Assembly (NCBI GenBank): GCA_035549015.1
Contig: DASZRW010000107.1
Location: 90,082 to 154,081 of the forward strand
Length of the DNA: 64,000 nt
Origin: JAFDZV01 sp035549015
GTDB taxonomy: Bacteria; Bacteroidota; Ignavibacteria; OLB7
Direction: 5' to 3'
Numbering within the stretch: the first letter of the stretch is position 1; each line of letters begins with the position of its first letter. Both the position numbers and the translations under genes were made by a program. The notes under the pieces were generated by a model. The model made no database searches. It was given only the letters and a program-made list of their open reading frames with translations, and was not told where the DNA came from. This document shows positions 41,547 through 52,505 of this stretch, piece after piece.

Positions 41547-44500
41547 CGAGCGCATCGTTCGCTTCTGGCAGGAGACGTTCGAAGCGCAGGGACTGCGTGT
41601 GGCATTGCTCACGGGAGAAGCGGGTGTGGGGAAGAGCCGCCTGATCGATGAAGCGATCGTGGTGATACGTGACGAGGGAGGCGCAGTGGTACACGCACAT
41701 CTGGCGGAGCGGGGCGGCACCTCGCTTGCCGCCATCATCGCGGAGGCCTTGCGCGCTTCACCGGATACCGCTTCGGTTGCCGAACCGCCGGCGGACGAAC
41801 GGCTTGCCACGGTGATCGCCGCGCTCCAGCGCACCGCACGGCTGCGCCCCACGCTCGTGGTGCTGGAGGACATTCATCTGCTGAACGGCGATGCGCTTGG
41901 CGACTGCTCCAGGCTGCTGCAGGCGCTGACGGATGAAGCCATCTCCATCCTCTGCATCGCGCGCTCGGTCAACTTCACTCCGCGTGGAATCCTGGAGCGC
42001 TACCTCGTGGAGGAGATCGCGATGTCCGGCCTGGGCCGGGGCGACATCGAGGAACTGTGGACGCTCCTCTTCGATGCCTCCCTCTCCAGCGATGCGCTCA
42101 CCCTGCTCTCCGATTCCACGCAGGGGAACCCGCTTGCGCTTCGCTCATCGTTGATGGTTGTTGCAACAACGCTCGTCGCTCCCAACGAAAACGGGCGCGG
42201 CACGGAGCAATCGGATGAACCGAGAGCCATGCCCGGCTTCGACGATCTGGAGCGCTGCATTCACGAGAGCATTCGCGATCTGGCCGGGGGGATGGCGTCG
42301 CATCTGACCACGGAGGAACGCCTCGGCGCAAGCCGCTTCGCCTGCCTTGGGGAAGTATTCTCCGTGGAAGCCGCGCAGATCATGGATCGGGACGCCGTGG
42401 CAATGCTGGAGCGCCTCGAGGAGGTTGGGATCATCGGCATTGCATCCACCGTGCCGGCTCCCATCGTCGGCAACAGCCGCGATCTCTATCCGGCCAGCAA
42501 CTTCCCGCTCCACGCATTCACACATTCGCTTCTTCATCGCTACTTCGCCCACAATGCCGAGATAGACGACGTGCGCCTGGCCACCGCCATCGCATCCAAT
42601 GCACCACTGTACTCCTTCCTCCCGTTCCAGCTTCTGGCAGCGGAGGAGCGCGTTGACGTTCTTCCGATAACGAACCTGCAGCATGCCATCACCAGATGCA
42701 TCGGTGCGGCATACATTCTGGATGAGAGCCCCGAGTGGAAGCTTGCGCTTCCGGTCTATTCGGCCGCGGCGCGACTTGCCGCACGACTCGATCGCGCGCG
42801 AATCCCGGAAGAGGAACTGCTCGACATCGATCTGAGGCTCGCTGGATGCCGCCTTTCATTGCTGCGCCGCGGTGACTACGGTGCGGAGTATCGCCAGGTG
42901 GTGGTGGAGCTGCCGGAGCGCACGGCCAACCCGGCCACGGAGCTTCAGGCGCGGTGGCGCCTGCTGGCTCTGACACACCGGCATCGCATGTGCGCGCGAA
43001 CCGATCAGGGAGAGTGCTTCGTGGTATGGGAGGAGGTGCGCAATCTGGTGGAGCGATTCAGCGGTCTGCTTCCCAGCGTATACCACATTCTCTATCTGCG
43101 CGACGTGGCACAGTTCGCCCGGCGCAATCACCTGCTGGATCTGGGACGCAGCGTGGAGGCCTGTCTGCATCGTGCGATGGGTGCGCCCGGGCTCTCCGCC
43201 AGGATGCGCGATGTGGCGCTCCGCACCATCATGCCCGCCTTCCTCACCGTCTTCACCTCCGCCGACGAGCTCGATGAACGCCTGCGCCTGTACTATCAGC
43301 TGAACGCGCTTGCTGACGAAACGGCGGTGACCTGCGTCCCGAAACTGGACTTCCTGCTTTCCATCGGAATGATGGAGGAGGCGCGCGACGTCGCGGCGCG
43401 AGGAATGCCGCGCATCATGGAGCTGAACCTTGCCCGCAGCCGCGCAAGCGCCGAACTGGCCGTCATCCATGCGAACGCCGTGCTCGGCACGCCGCTTCGC
43501 GACGTCGAACGGGCAGCGGAGAACCTGCCGGCCACGGTAACCGGCCAGGCCCTGGAAGGACTTCGCCAGCAGATCGGATACGTGCTGATTACGGCCGGCC
43601 TGTTGCGCGGCGAACGCGCGTGGGCCGGCTCCATGCTGGACGCCTACCCGGAGGCCGCACGCAGTCTCTCGCAGACGATGTCCGTGCTGATCGCAGTCGA
43701 GCGGAACGACCGCACCGCACTGGCCGCTCTGGCATCCGATAAAGGAACGCCCCACGGTCCGCTCGCACCCCTGCTGGCATCGGTTGTTGCAGGCGAACCG
43801 GTCACCGTCGGCGTTCTCGCCTCCGCCCTCCCGGATCCCATCCTGCGTGTGGCCGATATGCTCGCAGTGGCTGCCGTGATCGACCTGGCGGCGATGGCAG
43901 TCAACGCCGCCGCACTGCATGCGGCCGGTGCGGAGCACGACCTGCTTCGAAGCGCGCTCCGCAGGGGGATCGCCTGGCTCCGCGCATGCAAGCTCGGCGT
44001 GGCCCTCTCGGGGCTGGTCCGGCGGTACGGCGGCATGCTCGATGAGCGGGAACGGCAGGGCCTGACCGCAACGATTGCCTCGCTGCCGCAGGCGCTCGAG
44101 AACAGTGGCGAGACACATCGCCCTCTCATGATCTCCATGCTCGGATCCATCGGCACGACGCTGCCGGACGGCGAGCGGATTCGCATTCGCGGAGCGCGCC
44201 TGCGCGTACTTCTGGCGCTGATGGTCGCGGACATGATGCTGGAGCAGCCTCTGCGCCATCGCGAGTTCTGCCACATCGCAACCGGCAACTACGACGCCGC
44301 GGACCACGCCCGAAAAGTTGTCAACATCTCCGTCTATCGGCTGCGCGAGCTTCTGGGCCAGGAGATCATCCTCACCAATGGAGAGACACCGCGGTTGAAT
44401 CCGGAACGTGTGGAGGTGGATCTGATCAGGGCCGCAGCACTGCTGGACGAAGTGGAGGAGTCCGTTGCGAAGGGTGCGCTGGTGCGCGCGCACCGGCTGC

Positions 44501-44766
44501 TGGCCACGGCCTTCGAGATCGTTGGAGCCCGGGCGCCCTTCCCGGGACTCACCGAGCCGTTCTTCGAGGCGGCACGGAAGGACTTCGAAGGCCGGCTGCG
44601 AACCGCATCGATCGACGTTGCGCGCGGCCTTCTCTTCGAACGGGATACCGGCAACGCACGCATCGTGCTTGCCTCCATCCTGGCAATCATCCCGGACGAT
44701 ACGGAGCTGCTGCAGCTGATGCGGCAGGCCGGCACCATCCCGGGTGATGCGGACACCCTGCAGTAA
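41543..44766 (+). pseudogene. Large AAA-ATPase transcriptional regulator, 3' part of a gene split by the prophage
   Basis: Reconstructed with 9992-10080, the gene encodes about 1100 residues. This part retains Walker A (TGEAGVGKSR), Walker B (LVVLEDIHLL), a sensor/winged region, a long helical-repeat (TPR-like) middle and a C-terminal winged-helix DNA-binding domain with BTAD-like helices (IRIRGARLRVLLALMVADMMLEQPLRHREFC; VVNISVYRLRELLGQEIILTNG). It would act as a signal-responsive STAND-type regulator of the SARP/LuxR kind. The prophage has cut off its promoter and first 29 codons. A TTG at 41530 inside the phage end opens the frame again, so a truncated protein may still be made. It converges on the homologous regulator, with 84 bp between stops. 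Confidence 0.85.
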
Positions 44767-44850
44767 CGGATCGCGAACCCGTGCATCACGCCGAAGGATG
44801 CTCTCCGCACGGATATCGTTCTGCGATACGTTTCGGGCCGCGCCCCTCCG

Positions 44851-47800
44851 TTACCGTCGCGACGCCATCGCCGGCTGCCCGTCGCCGGCAGCAAGGATTT
44901 CGCGCCGCAGCCGCATCGTCTCCGGCTCCAGTTCCACACCGAACTCACGCTTGATCAGCTTGCGGCACTTCTCCCACTGCTTCAACGCCGCGGAGCGATT
45001 GCTGCTCTCGTTGTAGAGCCGGATCAACGAGCGGTGCGCCGCCTCATCGAACGGATCGCGCGTGAGCTGATCGCTGACGGCCTCGATGCCGGCCGTGTAC
45101 TGGCCGCTGCGCAGGGCGATACGCGCCACTGCGAGCGCCGCATTGCGAACAACCTCGCGCAGCCGGTCGCGCGCGGCATCCACCCATTCCGCGTAGACAT
45201 CGGCGGCGAACTCCCCCTTGCGCGAAAGGAGAAGCGCACGGCGAAACTCATCGAACGCAGCACCGGTCTTGCCGCTCCGCTCCAACTCCTCGCCACGCTC
45301 CGCCGCACGCACGATCTCCAGCGCGTCCACCCAGACACTCCCCTCGAGTTCCGCGTTGATGTTCAGTTCCACGCTGCTTGCTCCCACGGCAAGGATGCTG
45401 TTTGCCGATCCGCATGCAGCCCGCGCCGCGCTTGCCGCGTTGTAGAGCGCCTTCTTCTGCTGTTCCTGTGTGCGCGCCTTCGGCGCAACGCGCAGTGCCA
45501 GTTCCTCGCGGGTCGGAGCCCGGTTCAGCACCTCCGCCGCAACCAACGCCGTAAGCAGTGTGCGCGCGGCCTCGCGCCCGAACACTCCCTCCCCCAGCTC
45601 CATGTAGGAATGCGGCCGCATCAGACGGAGATGCCCCATGAGGAAGAGCCGTGCACGATCGATCGGCCCGGAGTCCGCCGAACGGCTGTTGCGCACAACG
45701 GCAAGCGCAGCGGTCTGCGACATCGACCCGAGGCGTTCGAACTGCGCGGCGTAATCGCGATTCGACGGAACGGAGACCGCCTGTGCCTCGACACGGAAGA
45801 GCGCGGAGAGCTGCGCGATGCGATTGATCATCCCCTTCTCCGACATCTTCGCAAAGAGCGCTCTGGCGTTTTCCAGCGCATCGTCCAGGAGCGACTCCGC
45901 CTGCTCCGGGTCGCGCTGTCCCCAGCGAAGCCTTACGGTGATCGCGGCGCTGCGGTATTCCACTTCCTTCGACCAGTCGTACACCCGCTCGCATGCATCG
46001 GCCGCGCTGGCGATCGCGGCAAGCGCCTCCGGGTAGGAACGCTCCGCGCACTCGATCGTTGCCAGCAACATGTCGGCAATGAAGCGGAGCGGAGGCGATG
46101 CCATGCCGACCGCCTCGGCGTAGAGCGTACGATAGGCGTTCCCCGCCTGCCGGGCCGATTCGGGATCGAACGCAACCACGTGCGGATCGGGCCAGCCTTC
46201 ACCGCCGCGCGAGCCGGAAGGCCAGCTGAGCGCAATCGGCGCCTCCACCGGGAGAAGGCAGCGCCACCGCAGCCAGGCGCGATACAGTTGAAGCACGGAG
46301 CGAACGTCCGGAAGAGCGTTGTCCGGGAGCGCATTCTCCGTGAGCTCCAGTTCCACCAGCATCGTCTCGGTAAGGCCCAGCCCCTCCACCAGACGCCCGG
46401 CTGCAACCAGGGCGGGAACAAGCTGCACCAGCAGCACCGCATAGCTGAACGCAAGGTCCCACGGGAACTGCTTCGATGTAGAGCGATGCCGCAGCACCTC
46501 CTCGCGCGCGTTGATCGCCGTATCCGCTGCAACGGATGGCTCGCCGTCCGCATAGGCGAAGAGCGCGGTGAGATAACTGTAGGCAACGAAGTGCGTGATC
46601 GCGAGCGGAGCGGATGCGCGGCTCCAGCTTTCGAAGAGCCTCCGCGCCATGAAGATGTCGCCGCTGATGATCGCCGCGCGAACCACGCTGGAGACCACGG
46701 TGAACGGAGGGATGGCCTTCGCCGAGGCACCGCTGTTGATCGCAACCAGCAGCTCGCTGCAGAAGAAGCGCAGGCTCTCCTCGTCGCGCATTCGCGCGGA
46801 GCGGACAACGAGGTCGGGAAGCACGTTGTACTTCTCGTCGTCGATGCCGAGCTGTTCGGCGAGCTGCATCACGCGCCGCATCTGGTTGATCGCCTCCTGC
46901 GGCTTGCCGACCGGGACGAGCGCGGCACGTATGCGGGTGATCTGAAGCTCCGTCACCATCCGTACCTGCGGATCCTCGATGCGGCTGAGCGCATGCCACG
47001 CCTCGTGCACCAGGCCGCTTACGTCCACGTTGCGATCGTTGTAGAAGCGCGCAGCCGCCAGGAGCACGCAGCCTTCGGCGTGCAGATCCAGGCACTCCGG
47101 TTCGGTACGCGTGAGCTCGTAGAGAGTCTCGGCACGCGGGATCGCATCGGCGAAGCGGGTGAAGAGCTGATCCCAGGAGATCGCCTGGATGAGGGCGCGT
47201 GCATATTCGCGCGTGGTAAGGCGGTCGCGGTTGGCGAGGAAGACATCGCACACGAGCGCACGATGCTCCCCATCCCATTGATGGTAGATGCTGGCGGAAC
47301 CGATCATCGGATCGATCACCTCCGCCCGCTCCGCGGTTGAATCCGGAAGCATCTCCAGCAGAACGCGGAAGAGATCGGGGTCGAACGTCCAGCGATAGGC
47401 GGAGAGGCGAAGGTTCGGGCGCGAGAGCACCATGCGCGCAACGGCGCGCAGCTCCTCATCCGTACGGGTCTGGCGGTGCGCCTCGAACAGGCTGTCGTGA
47501 GCGAACGTCACCTCGTCCGGGTTGGAGAAGATCGGCTTGATCAGCCGGCTGGCTTCCAGCCGCTCCAGAATTGGGGCGATGTCGTGATGCGCATCGTTGC
47601 CGTTCATCAGCCCCAGCCATTCGGCGAGCTCATCGCGGCGCGCCTGGCCGCTCACGCACCCGAGCAGAAGAAGCACCTGGCGCTCCTCGGCATCCAGGCC
47701 GCGGATCTTCTCCTCCGGCATCCTCTCCTGCTTCAACAGCCGGCGATCATAGCCGGCACCGAGCTTCCATTTCCCCTTTGCATCCGGCGTCAACACGCCT

Positions 47801-48642
47801 CGCTGTTCGAGAAGCTGCGTCAGTTCAACGGTACGCCCGGGCACCCCCTCGCTTGCGTGCGCGATGTCGCCGGTAAGCTGAGCGCTTACGCGTGCGCCGT
47901 AGAGCTCCGTGAGAAGCTCGGCTATCTCCTCCGTGGCAAGCGGCTGGATGTAGATCTGATCCAGCAGCATCACGCGCAACGCCTCGCGAATACGCTCCGC
48001 CTCCGGCGCGTCGCGCCGGAGCGTGGCGAGGATCAGCACCGGTGCGTTGCGCAATCCGGCATTCAGCGCGGAGAGTGCCGCCAGATCCTCCTCCGGCATC
48101 CATTGAATGTCCTCCAGCAGCAACACCACCGGCCGGAAGCGCGCAGCATGGATCAGCACCGAGGCGATCAATGCGGCGTACGTATCGGGATCGGGGATGG
48201 CGACCGCGCCAAGCTGGGCCTCCAGGCTGAGCGAGGCGCTCAGCATCGGCAGCCGTGCAAGGAGCGGATAGTAGGTGGTGTCCGTGAAGAGTGCCCGCAG
48301 GCGCTGCTGCGCGAACGGCTCCGCCAGCAGATCGTCCAATGCATCGAAGAGCGGAGCCAGCGCGGGGCGCCGCAGGTGCGCACTGTACGCGCCGTGCGGT
48401 GTGAAGCTCCGATCGTCACGGTCCAGCATCGAGAGGAACTGCTCCGCGATCGCCGTTCGTCCGATGCCGCCGAATCCCTCGATCAGTATCAGATGCCGCC
48501 CGCGTTCGTAGTTCCCCTCGAGACGACTTCTATGCTGAAGCAGGCGATCCAACTCCTTGCGTCGGCCGACAAAGTGGATGCGCCCTTGTTGGAAAGTGGA
48601 AGTCATTGGAGCCGATGATGCGTAAGAGGTATCGGATGGCAT
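44851..48642 (-). CDS. Large STAND-type ATPase regulator with C-terminal winged helix and BTAD-like domain
   Basis: The product is 1263 residues from the ATG at 48642; MTSTFQQG at 48606 is an alternative start. The order is HFVGRRKELDRLLQ, Walker A-like GFGGIGRTAIAEQ (note R in place of the usual KS/T), Walker B VVLLLEDIQWM, then a long TPR-like helical array. The C-terminal part has FLMGHLRLMRPHSYMELGEGVFGREAARTLLTALVAAEVLNRAPTREELA (winged-helix-like) and a BTAD-type domain ending SNRSAALKQWEKCRKLIKREFGVELEPETMRLRREI. This last motif is classical for bacterial transcriptional activator domains. The architecture equals that of the prophage-split gene; the two are probably paralogues. No target genes can be deduced. 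Confidence 0.85.
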   Translation of the reverse strand: MPSDTSYASSAPMTSTFQQGRIHFVGRRKELDRLLQHRSRLEGNYERGRHLILIEGFGGIGRTAIAEQFLSMLDRDDRSFTPHGAYSAHLRRPALAPLFDALDDLLAEPFAQQRLRALFTDTTYYPLLARLPMLSASLSLEAQLGAVAIPDPDTYAALIASVLIHAARFRPVVLLLEDIQWMPEEDLAALSALNAGLRNAPVLILATLRRDAPEAERIREALRVMLLDQIYIQPLATEEIAELLTELYGARVSAQLTGDIAHASEGVPGRTVELTQLLEQRGVLTPDAKGKWKLGAGYDRRLLKQERMPEEKIRGLDAEERQVLLLLGCVSGQARRDELAEWLGLMNGNDAHHDIAPILERLEASRLIKPIFSNPDEVTFAHDSLFEAHRQTRTDEELRAVARMVLSRPNLRLSAYRWTFDPDLFRVLLEMLPDSTAERAEVIDPMIGSASIYHQWDGEHRALVCDVFLANRDRLTTREYARALIQAISWDQLFTRFADAIPRAETLYELTRTEPECLDLHAEGCVLLAAARFYNDRNVDVSGLVHEAWHALSRIEDPQVRMVTELQITRIRAALVPVGKPQEAINQMRRVMQLAEQLGIDDEKYNVLPDLVVRSARMRDEESLRFFCSELLVAINSGASAKAIPPFTVVSSVVRAAIISGDIFMARRLFESWSRASAPLAITHFVAYSYLTALFAYADGEPSVAADTAINAREEVLRHRSTSKQFPWDLAFSYAVLLVQLVPALVAAGRLVEGLGLTETMLVELELTENALPDNALPDVRSVLQLYRAWLRWRCLLPVEAPIALSWPSGSRGGEGWPDPHVVAFDPESARQAGNAYRTLYAEAVGMASPPLRFIADMLLATIECAERSYPEALAAIASAADACERVYDWSKEVEYRSAAITVRLRWGQRDPEQAESLLDDALENARALFAKMSEKGMINRIAQLSALFRVEAQAVSVPSNRDYAAQFERLGSMSQTAALAVVRNSRSADSGPIDRARLFLMGHLRLMRPHSYMELGEGVFGREAARTLLTALVAAEVLNRAPTREELALRVAPKARTQEQQKKALYNAASAARAACGSANSILAVGASSVELNINAELEGSVWVDALEIVRAAERGEELERSGKTGAAFDEFRRALLLSRKGEFAADVYAEWVDAARDRLREVVRNAALAVARIALRSGQYTAGIEAVSDQLTRDPFDEAAHRSLIRLYNESSNRSAALKQWEKCRKLIKREFGVELEPETMRLRREILAAGDGQPAMASRR

Positions 48643-49332
48643 GAGGACAACATGCACGGCCCGGGGAGAGTTGCGCACGCGCATCCTCCGGGCCTCAGGT
48701 TCGATGCCGGTGCGATTGCACGAAGGGTTGTCAATCTACACCATACGTTCCTAACAAAACAGTCCCGGGTACGCGGAGCGATTCTCCGTCAGGAAGTCGC
48801 AGCGCCGGCGCCACCACGATGGTGGAACTGCGGCCCGGCGGGCAGCGCTCCAGCAGGAGCCGTGAAGGAATTGATTGTGCGATATGGTGGGCATCGCATA
48901 CAGAAAGCCCCTGCTCGTTTTCGTTGCCGAAGAACTGGCAGGGGCCTCGGGCACGAATGATCCCCCCGGACTCATTCGCACCAACGCTTTGAACCGGCGC
49001 GCTCGGCGTACCCGCCACCATTCGATCAACCGGTCTGGATCCGGAGGAACGGCTGCGGCGCGCACGGCGGCTGCCTGGTCGCAGGCCCCCGACGGCATCA
49101 GACAGATACATCGGGGGCGACGATGTTCACCGCTTGGAGGCACCATATGTGAATCGGTTCCCGGGTTTCGGCAACTATTTTTGGCCGCGGAGCACCCGTA
49201 ACGAACCGGTGCTTTTCTTCCGAAAATGCGAGCCGATGGCAAAAGAACGTGGGATAATGATGCAGGAGAGCGTAAATTTCGGCTTCACTGTTTCGAGACT
49301 GGACCAATTCTCAGGGGGAGCATTCGATCGCC
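48643..49332. other. 690-bp divergent intergenic region
   Basis: It separates the leftward ATPase regulator and the rightward response regulator. Open frames here are short and of shadow-like composition (Arg/Ala/Gly-rich, no domain). It should hold both promoters; I see no convincing hairpin or operator. Confidence 0.5.
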
Positions 49333-50031
49333 ATGAGTCAGATCAGAATTCTCATCATAGACGATGACGCCGAGCTGAACGATCTTCTCGGCGCGTTCTT
49401 CGAATCGCAGAACGCGCTGGTTGCCACGGCGGAGCGGCCCACGATCGGCTTGAAGAAGCTGCGTGAGTTCCACCCGGACGTTATCGTGCTCGATGTCATG
49501 ATGCCGGAGATGGATGGCTTCGAGACCGCGAAGAAGATTCGCGAGATCTCCAGCGTCCCCATCATCATGCTCACCGCCCGCGGAGACGTGAACGACCGCA
49601 TTACCGGGCTCGAGACCGGAGCGGACGATTATCTCTCGAAACCGTTCGATGTGCGCGAGCTCTGGGCACGCATCCAGGTGGTGCTCCGGCGTACGATGAA
49701 GGAGTTCGGCACGGACGGCACGTATGTCTTCGACGGCCTCGAGGTGGATGTCAACACGCAGTCCGCACGGCTGGACGGCGAGCCTCTGGAGCTGACCACG
49801 GCGGAGTTCGAGATGCTGCGGCTGTTTGCGGAGAACCCGCAGAAGCCGCTCGATCGCGACTTCATGATGGAGCAGACCCGCGGCATTCCCTGGGAATCGT
49901 TCAATCGTTCGGTGGACGTCGTGGTAAGCCGCCTGCGCCAGAAGCTGGGCGACGACCCGCGTCATCCCCGCTTCCTGAAGACAATCTGGGGAACCGGCTA
50001 CATGTTCATCGGTCGTCCTGCCGGCGAGTAG
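49333..50031 (+). CDS. OmpR/PhoB-family response regulator
   Basis: The product is 232 residues. Receiver domain 1-120: acidic pocket D11/D12, phosphoacceptor D54 (VIVLDVMMPEMDG), T81 (MLTARGD) and K103 (YLSKPFD). The OmpR-type winged-helix domain (about 130-228) has LTTAEFEMLRLFAENPQKPLDRDFMME, SVDVVVSRLRQKLGDDPRHPRFLKTIWGTGYMF. It lies about 300 bp before a histidine kinase gene in the same direction and is its probable partner. The regulon is unknown. Confidence 0.95.
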   Translation: MSQIRILIIDDDAELNDLLGAFFESQNALVATAERPTIGLKKLREFHPDVIVLDVMMPEMDGFETAKKIREISSVPIIMLTARGDVNDRITGLETGADDYLSKPFDVRELWARIQVVLRRTMKEFGTDGTYVFDGLEVDVNTQSARLDGEPLELTTAEFEMLRLFAENPQKPLDRDFMMEQTRGIPWESFNRSVDVVVSRLRQKLGDDPRHPRFLKTIWGTGYMFIGRPAGE

Positions 50032-50326
50032 CAGCCTGGTCCGCGAAGCGCCCGGCGTTCGCACGCCCGTGCGGCATGGCATTCCACACCATGCCGTGCA
50101 TGTCGGTTCGCACCCCGTCGAGGCAGATCGTGCCCTGCACGGCTGCTCTCGTTGTTGAATGCCTGTGTTCGCATGCGTGGGGATGGAAGACCGTTCCCAC
50201 GGCATGTACTGCCCGCCGTCCGCTGCCGGATGCGATCGCAGCGGCATAGTGAGCGGCGCCTTCCCTCCGCCATTCGTCAATCATCTCATTGCGCTCCCGA
50301 TCGTTCCCGGACGATCCTTTACGATC

Positions 50327-51733
50327 ATGTCGGCACAGACCTCACAGTCCTCGGCTTCCCAGTCACAGCCAGAGGGAACGCATGTTCTCTTCTGGAAAGT
50401 GCTCGTGCTGGTGATCGCAACGGCGATGGTTGCCACCTTCACCATCGGACTGTATTCACGGTATGCGCTCCGCGACAACTACAATACGTTCCTGCGGGAG
50501 CAGATCGCGAGCTATCTGACGATGGTGGTGCAGACAATCGGCACGCCGCCGGATACCAGTGCTGCGCGCTACGTGGCCGCACATTATCCGCTGGATATCC
50601 GCGTGGAACGCAACGGCTTTACGTGGTCCAGCGCCGACAGTCTCACGCCGCCGTTCGCCACCATCCTGGAGGAAACCGATCAGTCCGTGTTCGATCGCGG
50701 CGACACGATTCTGTTCCGCGAGTTCGACCAGCATCTTCACGGCATCGTTCGCATCGGCGGCTGGACATACGAGATCAGGCTCCGTTCGGAGCCGAAGGAA
50801 GGACTGGTTCTGCCGGCCACGATCGGGCTGGGTGTGATCCTGCTGCTGCTGCTGTACGCGGCCTATCGGGTGGTACAGCGCCTGCTGCGCCCCATTCCCG
50901 CGCTGATGCAGGGTGTGAAGGCGGTCGCATCCGAGAACTTCGAGCATACGGTGCCGGTGGAGTCGAACGATGAACTGGGCGAGTTGACAAAGGCGTTCAA
51001 CGCAATGTCGCAGCGGCTCGCCGCCGTGATCGCCTCCAAGCGCCGCCTGCTCTTCGACGTGAGCCACGAGCTCCGCACGCCGCTGACCCGCATGGGGGTG
51101 GCGATGGAGATGCTGCCGGAAGGGCGGGCGAAGGTATCGATCGAACGCAACGTGCACGAGCTGGCCACCATGATCACGGAGCTGCTCGAGAACGAGCGTC
51201 TCGCCGTGCTCGGCGGAGCGCTGGTGGTGGAGACCGTGGATGTGGTGGCACTGGTGCAGAAGGTTGTGGACTCCTTCGTGCACGACAGCGACCGCCTGGA
51301 GCTGGACTCGCTGACCGGATCGCTGGAGATTACCGCGGACAGCCAGCGGCTCACCGTGGCGCTGCGGAACGTGATATCCAACGCGCTCAAGTATTCCGCG
51401 GAGAGCGGCGGCCCGGTGAAGGTGACGGTGTTTCCGGACGACAACGGCGCCCGCGTGGTGGTTACCGATACCGGCATCGGCATTTCTCCGGAGGCGCAGG
51501 CGAAGGTGTTCGAACCGTTCTACCGCACGGACGAATCGCGGACGCGTTCCACGGGCGGATACGGGTTGGGGCTCTCGCTGACGAAGTCCATCGTGGATGC
51601 CCACGGCGGCGTGATACAGCTCAGCAGTTCGCCCGGCTGCGGCACCACGGTGATGCTCTGGCTGCCGCATGCTCCGGCACAGGGAGCGGCCGTTCGCAAC
51701 CTCACGGCAACGCAACCCTCCGCGCAATCGTAG
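50327..51733 (+). CDS. Membrane sensor histidine kinase
   Basis: The product is 468 residues from the ATG at 50327. Two membrane helices (about 23-43 and 162-182) enclose a periplasmic sensor of some 115 residues. A HAMP domain (183-235, LLRPIPALMQGVKAVASENFEHTVPVESNDELGELTKAFN) follows. Then come the phosphoacceptor helix with H247 (FDVSHELRTPLTR) and an HATPase with N box (NVISNALKYS), G1 (DTGIGI) and G2 (GGYGLGLSL). It probably autophosphorylates and signals to the regulator at 49333-50031. The 295-bp gap between them holds no convincing gene. Confidence 0.94.
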   Translation: MSAQTSQSSASQSQPEGTHVLFWKVLVLVIATAMVATFTIGLYSRYALRDNYNTFLREQIASYLTMVVQTIGTPPDTSAARYVAAHYPLDIRVERNGFTWSSADSLTPPFATILEETDQSVFDRGDTILFREFDQHLHGIVRIGGWTYEIRLRSEPKEGLVLPATIGLGVILLLLLYAAYRVVQRLLRPIPALMQGVKAVASENFEHTVPVESNDELGELTKAFNAMSQRLAAVIASKRRLLFDVSHELRTPLTRMGVAMEMLPEGRAKVSIERNVHELATMITELLENERLAVLGGALVVETVDVVALVQKVVDSFVHDSDRLELDSLTGSLEITADSQRLTVALRNVISNALKYSAESGGPVKVTVFPDDNGARVVVTDTGIGISPEAQAKVFEPFYRTDESRTRSTGGYGLGLSLTKSIVDAHGGVIQLSSSPGCGTTVMLWLPHAPAQGAAVRNLTATQPSAQS

Positions 51734-51760
51734 CCGGGCATCGGCCGGCCATGCTCCCGG

Positions 51761-51803
51761 CAGCGACGGCGCCAGCAACGACGGCGCCACCAGCAACGAC
51801 GCC
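51761..51803. repeat. Short imperfect tandem repeat upstream of ruvA
   Basis: Three imperfect copies of CAGCAACGACGGCGCCAC follow one another between the kinase stop and ruvA. No function is evident. Confidence 0.5.
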
Positions 51804-51839
51804 CTCGGATGTTGCCCGCCGACAATCGTAGAGAGCACA

Positions 51840-52439
51840 ATGATCGAACATCTCCTTGGACGCCTGATCGAGAAGACTCCAACGAAGGCCGTGATCTCGG
51901 CCGGAGGCGTTGGCTATGCGGCGCTGATCTCGCTGGCCACCTACGAGCGGCTTCCCGACGCGGGGAGCGAGGCGGCGCTGCATACCTGGCTGGCCGTGCG
52001 CGAGGATGCGCTCACACTGTACGGCTTCGCCACCACGGCGGAGCGCGAGTTCTTCCTGCTGCTCACCGGAGTCACCGGCGTGGGACCGAAGCTGGCGATC
52101 GGCATCCTGAGCAGCGCCGGCGTGGACGTGCTCCGCGAGAACCTGGCGCAGGGGAACGCCGCCGCGCTTACACGGCTGCCGGGCATCGGCAGAAAGCTGG
52201 CGGAGCGCCTCGCGCTGGAACTGCGCGACAAGGTTGGAAGCGTTGCGGCGGCAGGCCCCGACGGAAGTTCGTCGCGCGCCGGCACGCGCGACGAAGCCCT
52301 GGCGGCACTGCTGGCGCTGGGATACAATCGCACGGTTGCCGAGCGCGCCCTGCGAAGCGCCCTGAAGGAAAGCCCGGAGAATGAGGCAACGGTGGAGGCA
52401 TTGATCAAGGCTGCGCTGAAGCATGCAGCCGGTACCTGA
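51840..52439 (+). CDS. ruvA: Holliday junction branch migration protein RuvA
   Basis: The product is 199 residues, normal length. The N-terminal OB domain (MIEHLLGRLIEKTPTKAVISAGGVGYAALIS) is followed by the double helix-hairpin-helix (LLLTGVTGVGPKLAIGILSS; LTRLPGIGRKLAERLALELRDK) and the C-terminal three-helix domain (RDEALAALLALGYNRTVAERALRSAL), which contacts RuvB. RuvA binds four-way junctions as a tetramer and loads RuvB. ruvB and ruvC are not in this window, which is common when ruv genes are scattered. Confidence 0.96.
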   Translation: MIEHLLGRLIEKTPTKAVISAGGVGYAALISLATYERLPDAGSEAALHTWLAVREDALTLYGFATTAEREFFLLLTGVTGVGPKLAIGILSSAGVDVLRENLAQGNAAALTRLPGIGRKLAERLALELRDKVGSVAAAGPDGSSSRAGTRDEALAALLALGYNRTVAERALRSALKESPENEATVEALIKAALKHAAGT

Positions 52440-52505
52440 CACCGCCTGCTCTCCTCCCCGGTACCGAACGCAGCGCAACGCGCGCACCCGCAGGCGAACA
52501 TCGGT

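Noticed and set aside
10076..41547. 5-bp target duplication as in Mu
   Set aside because: The fifth base does not match on either side (CATAT against ATATC); only 4 bp fit, and a 4-bp repeat restores the reading frame.
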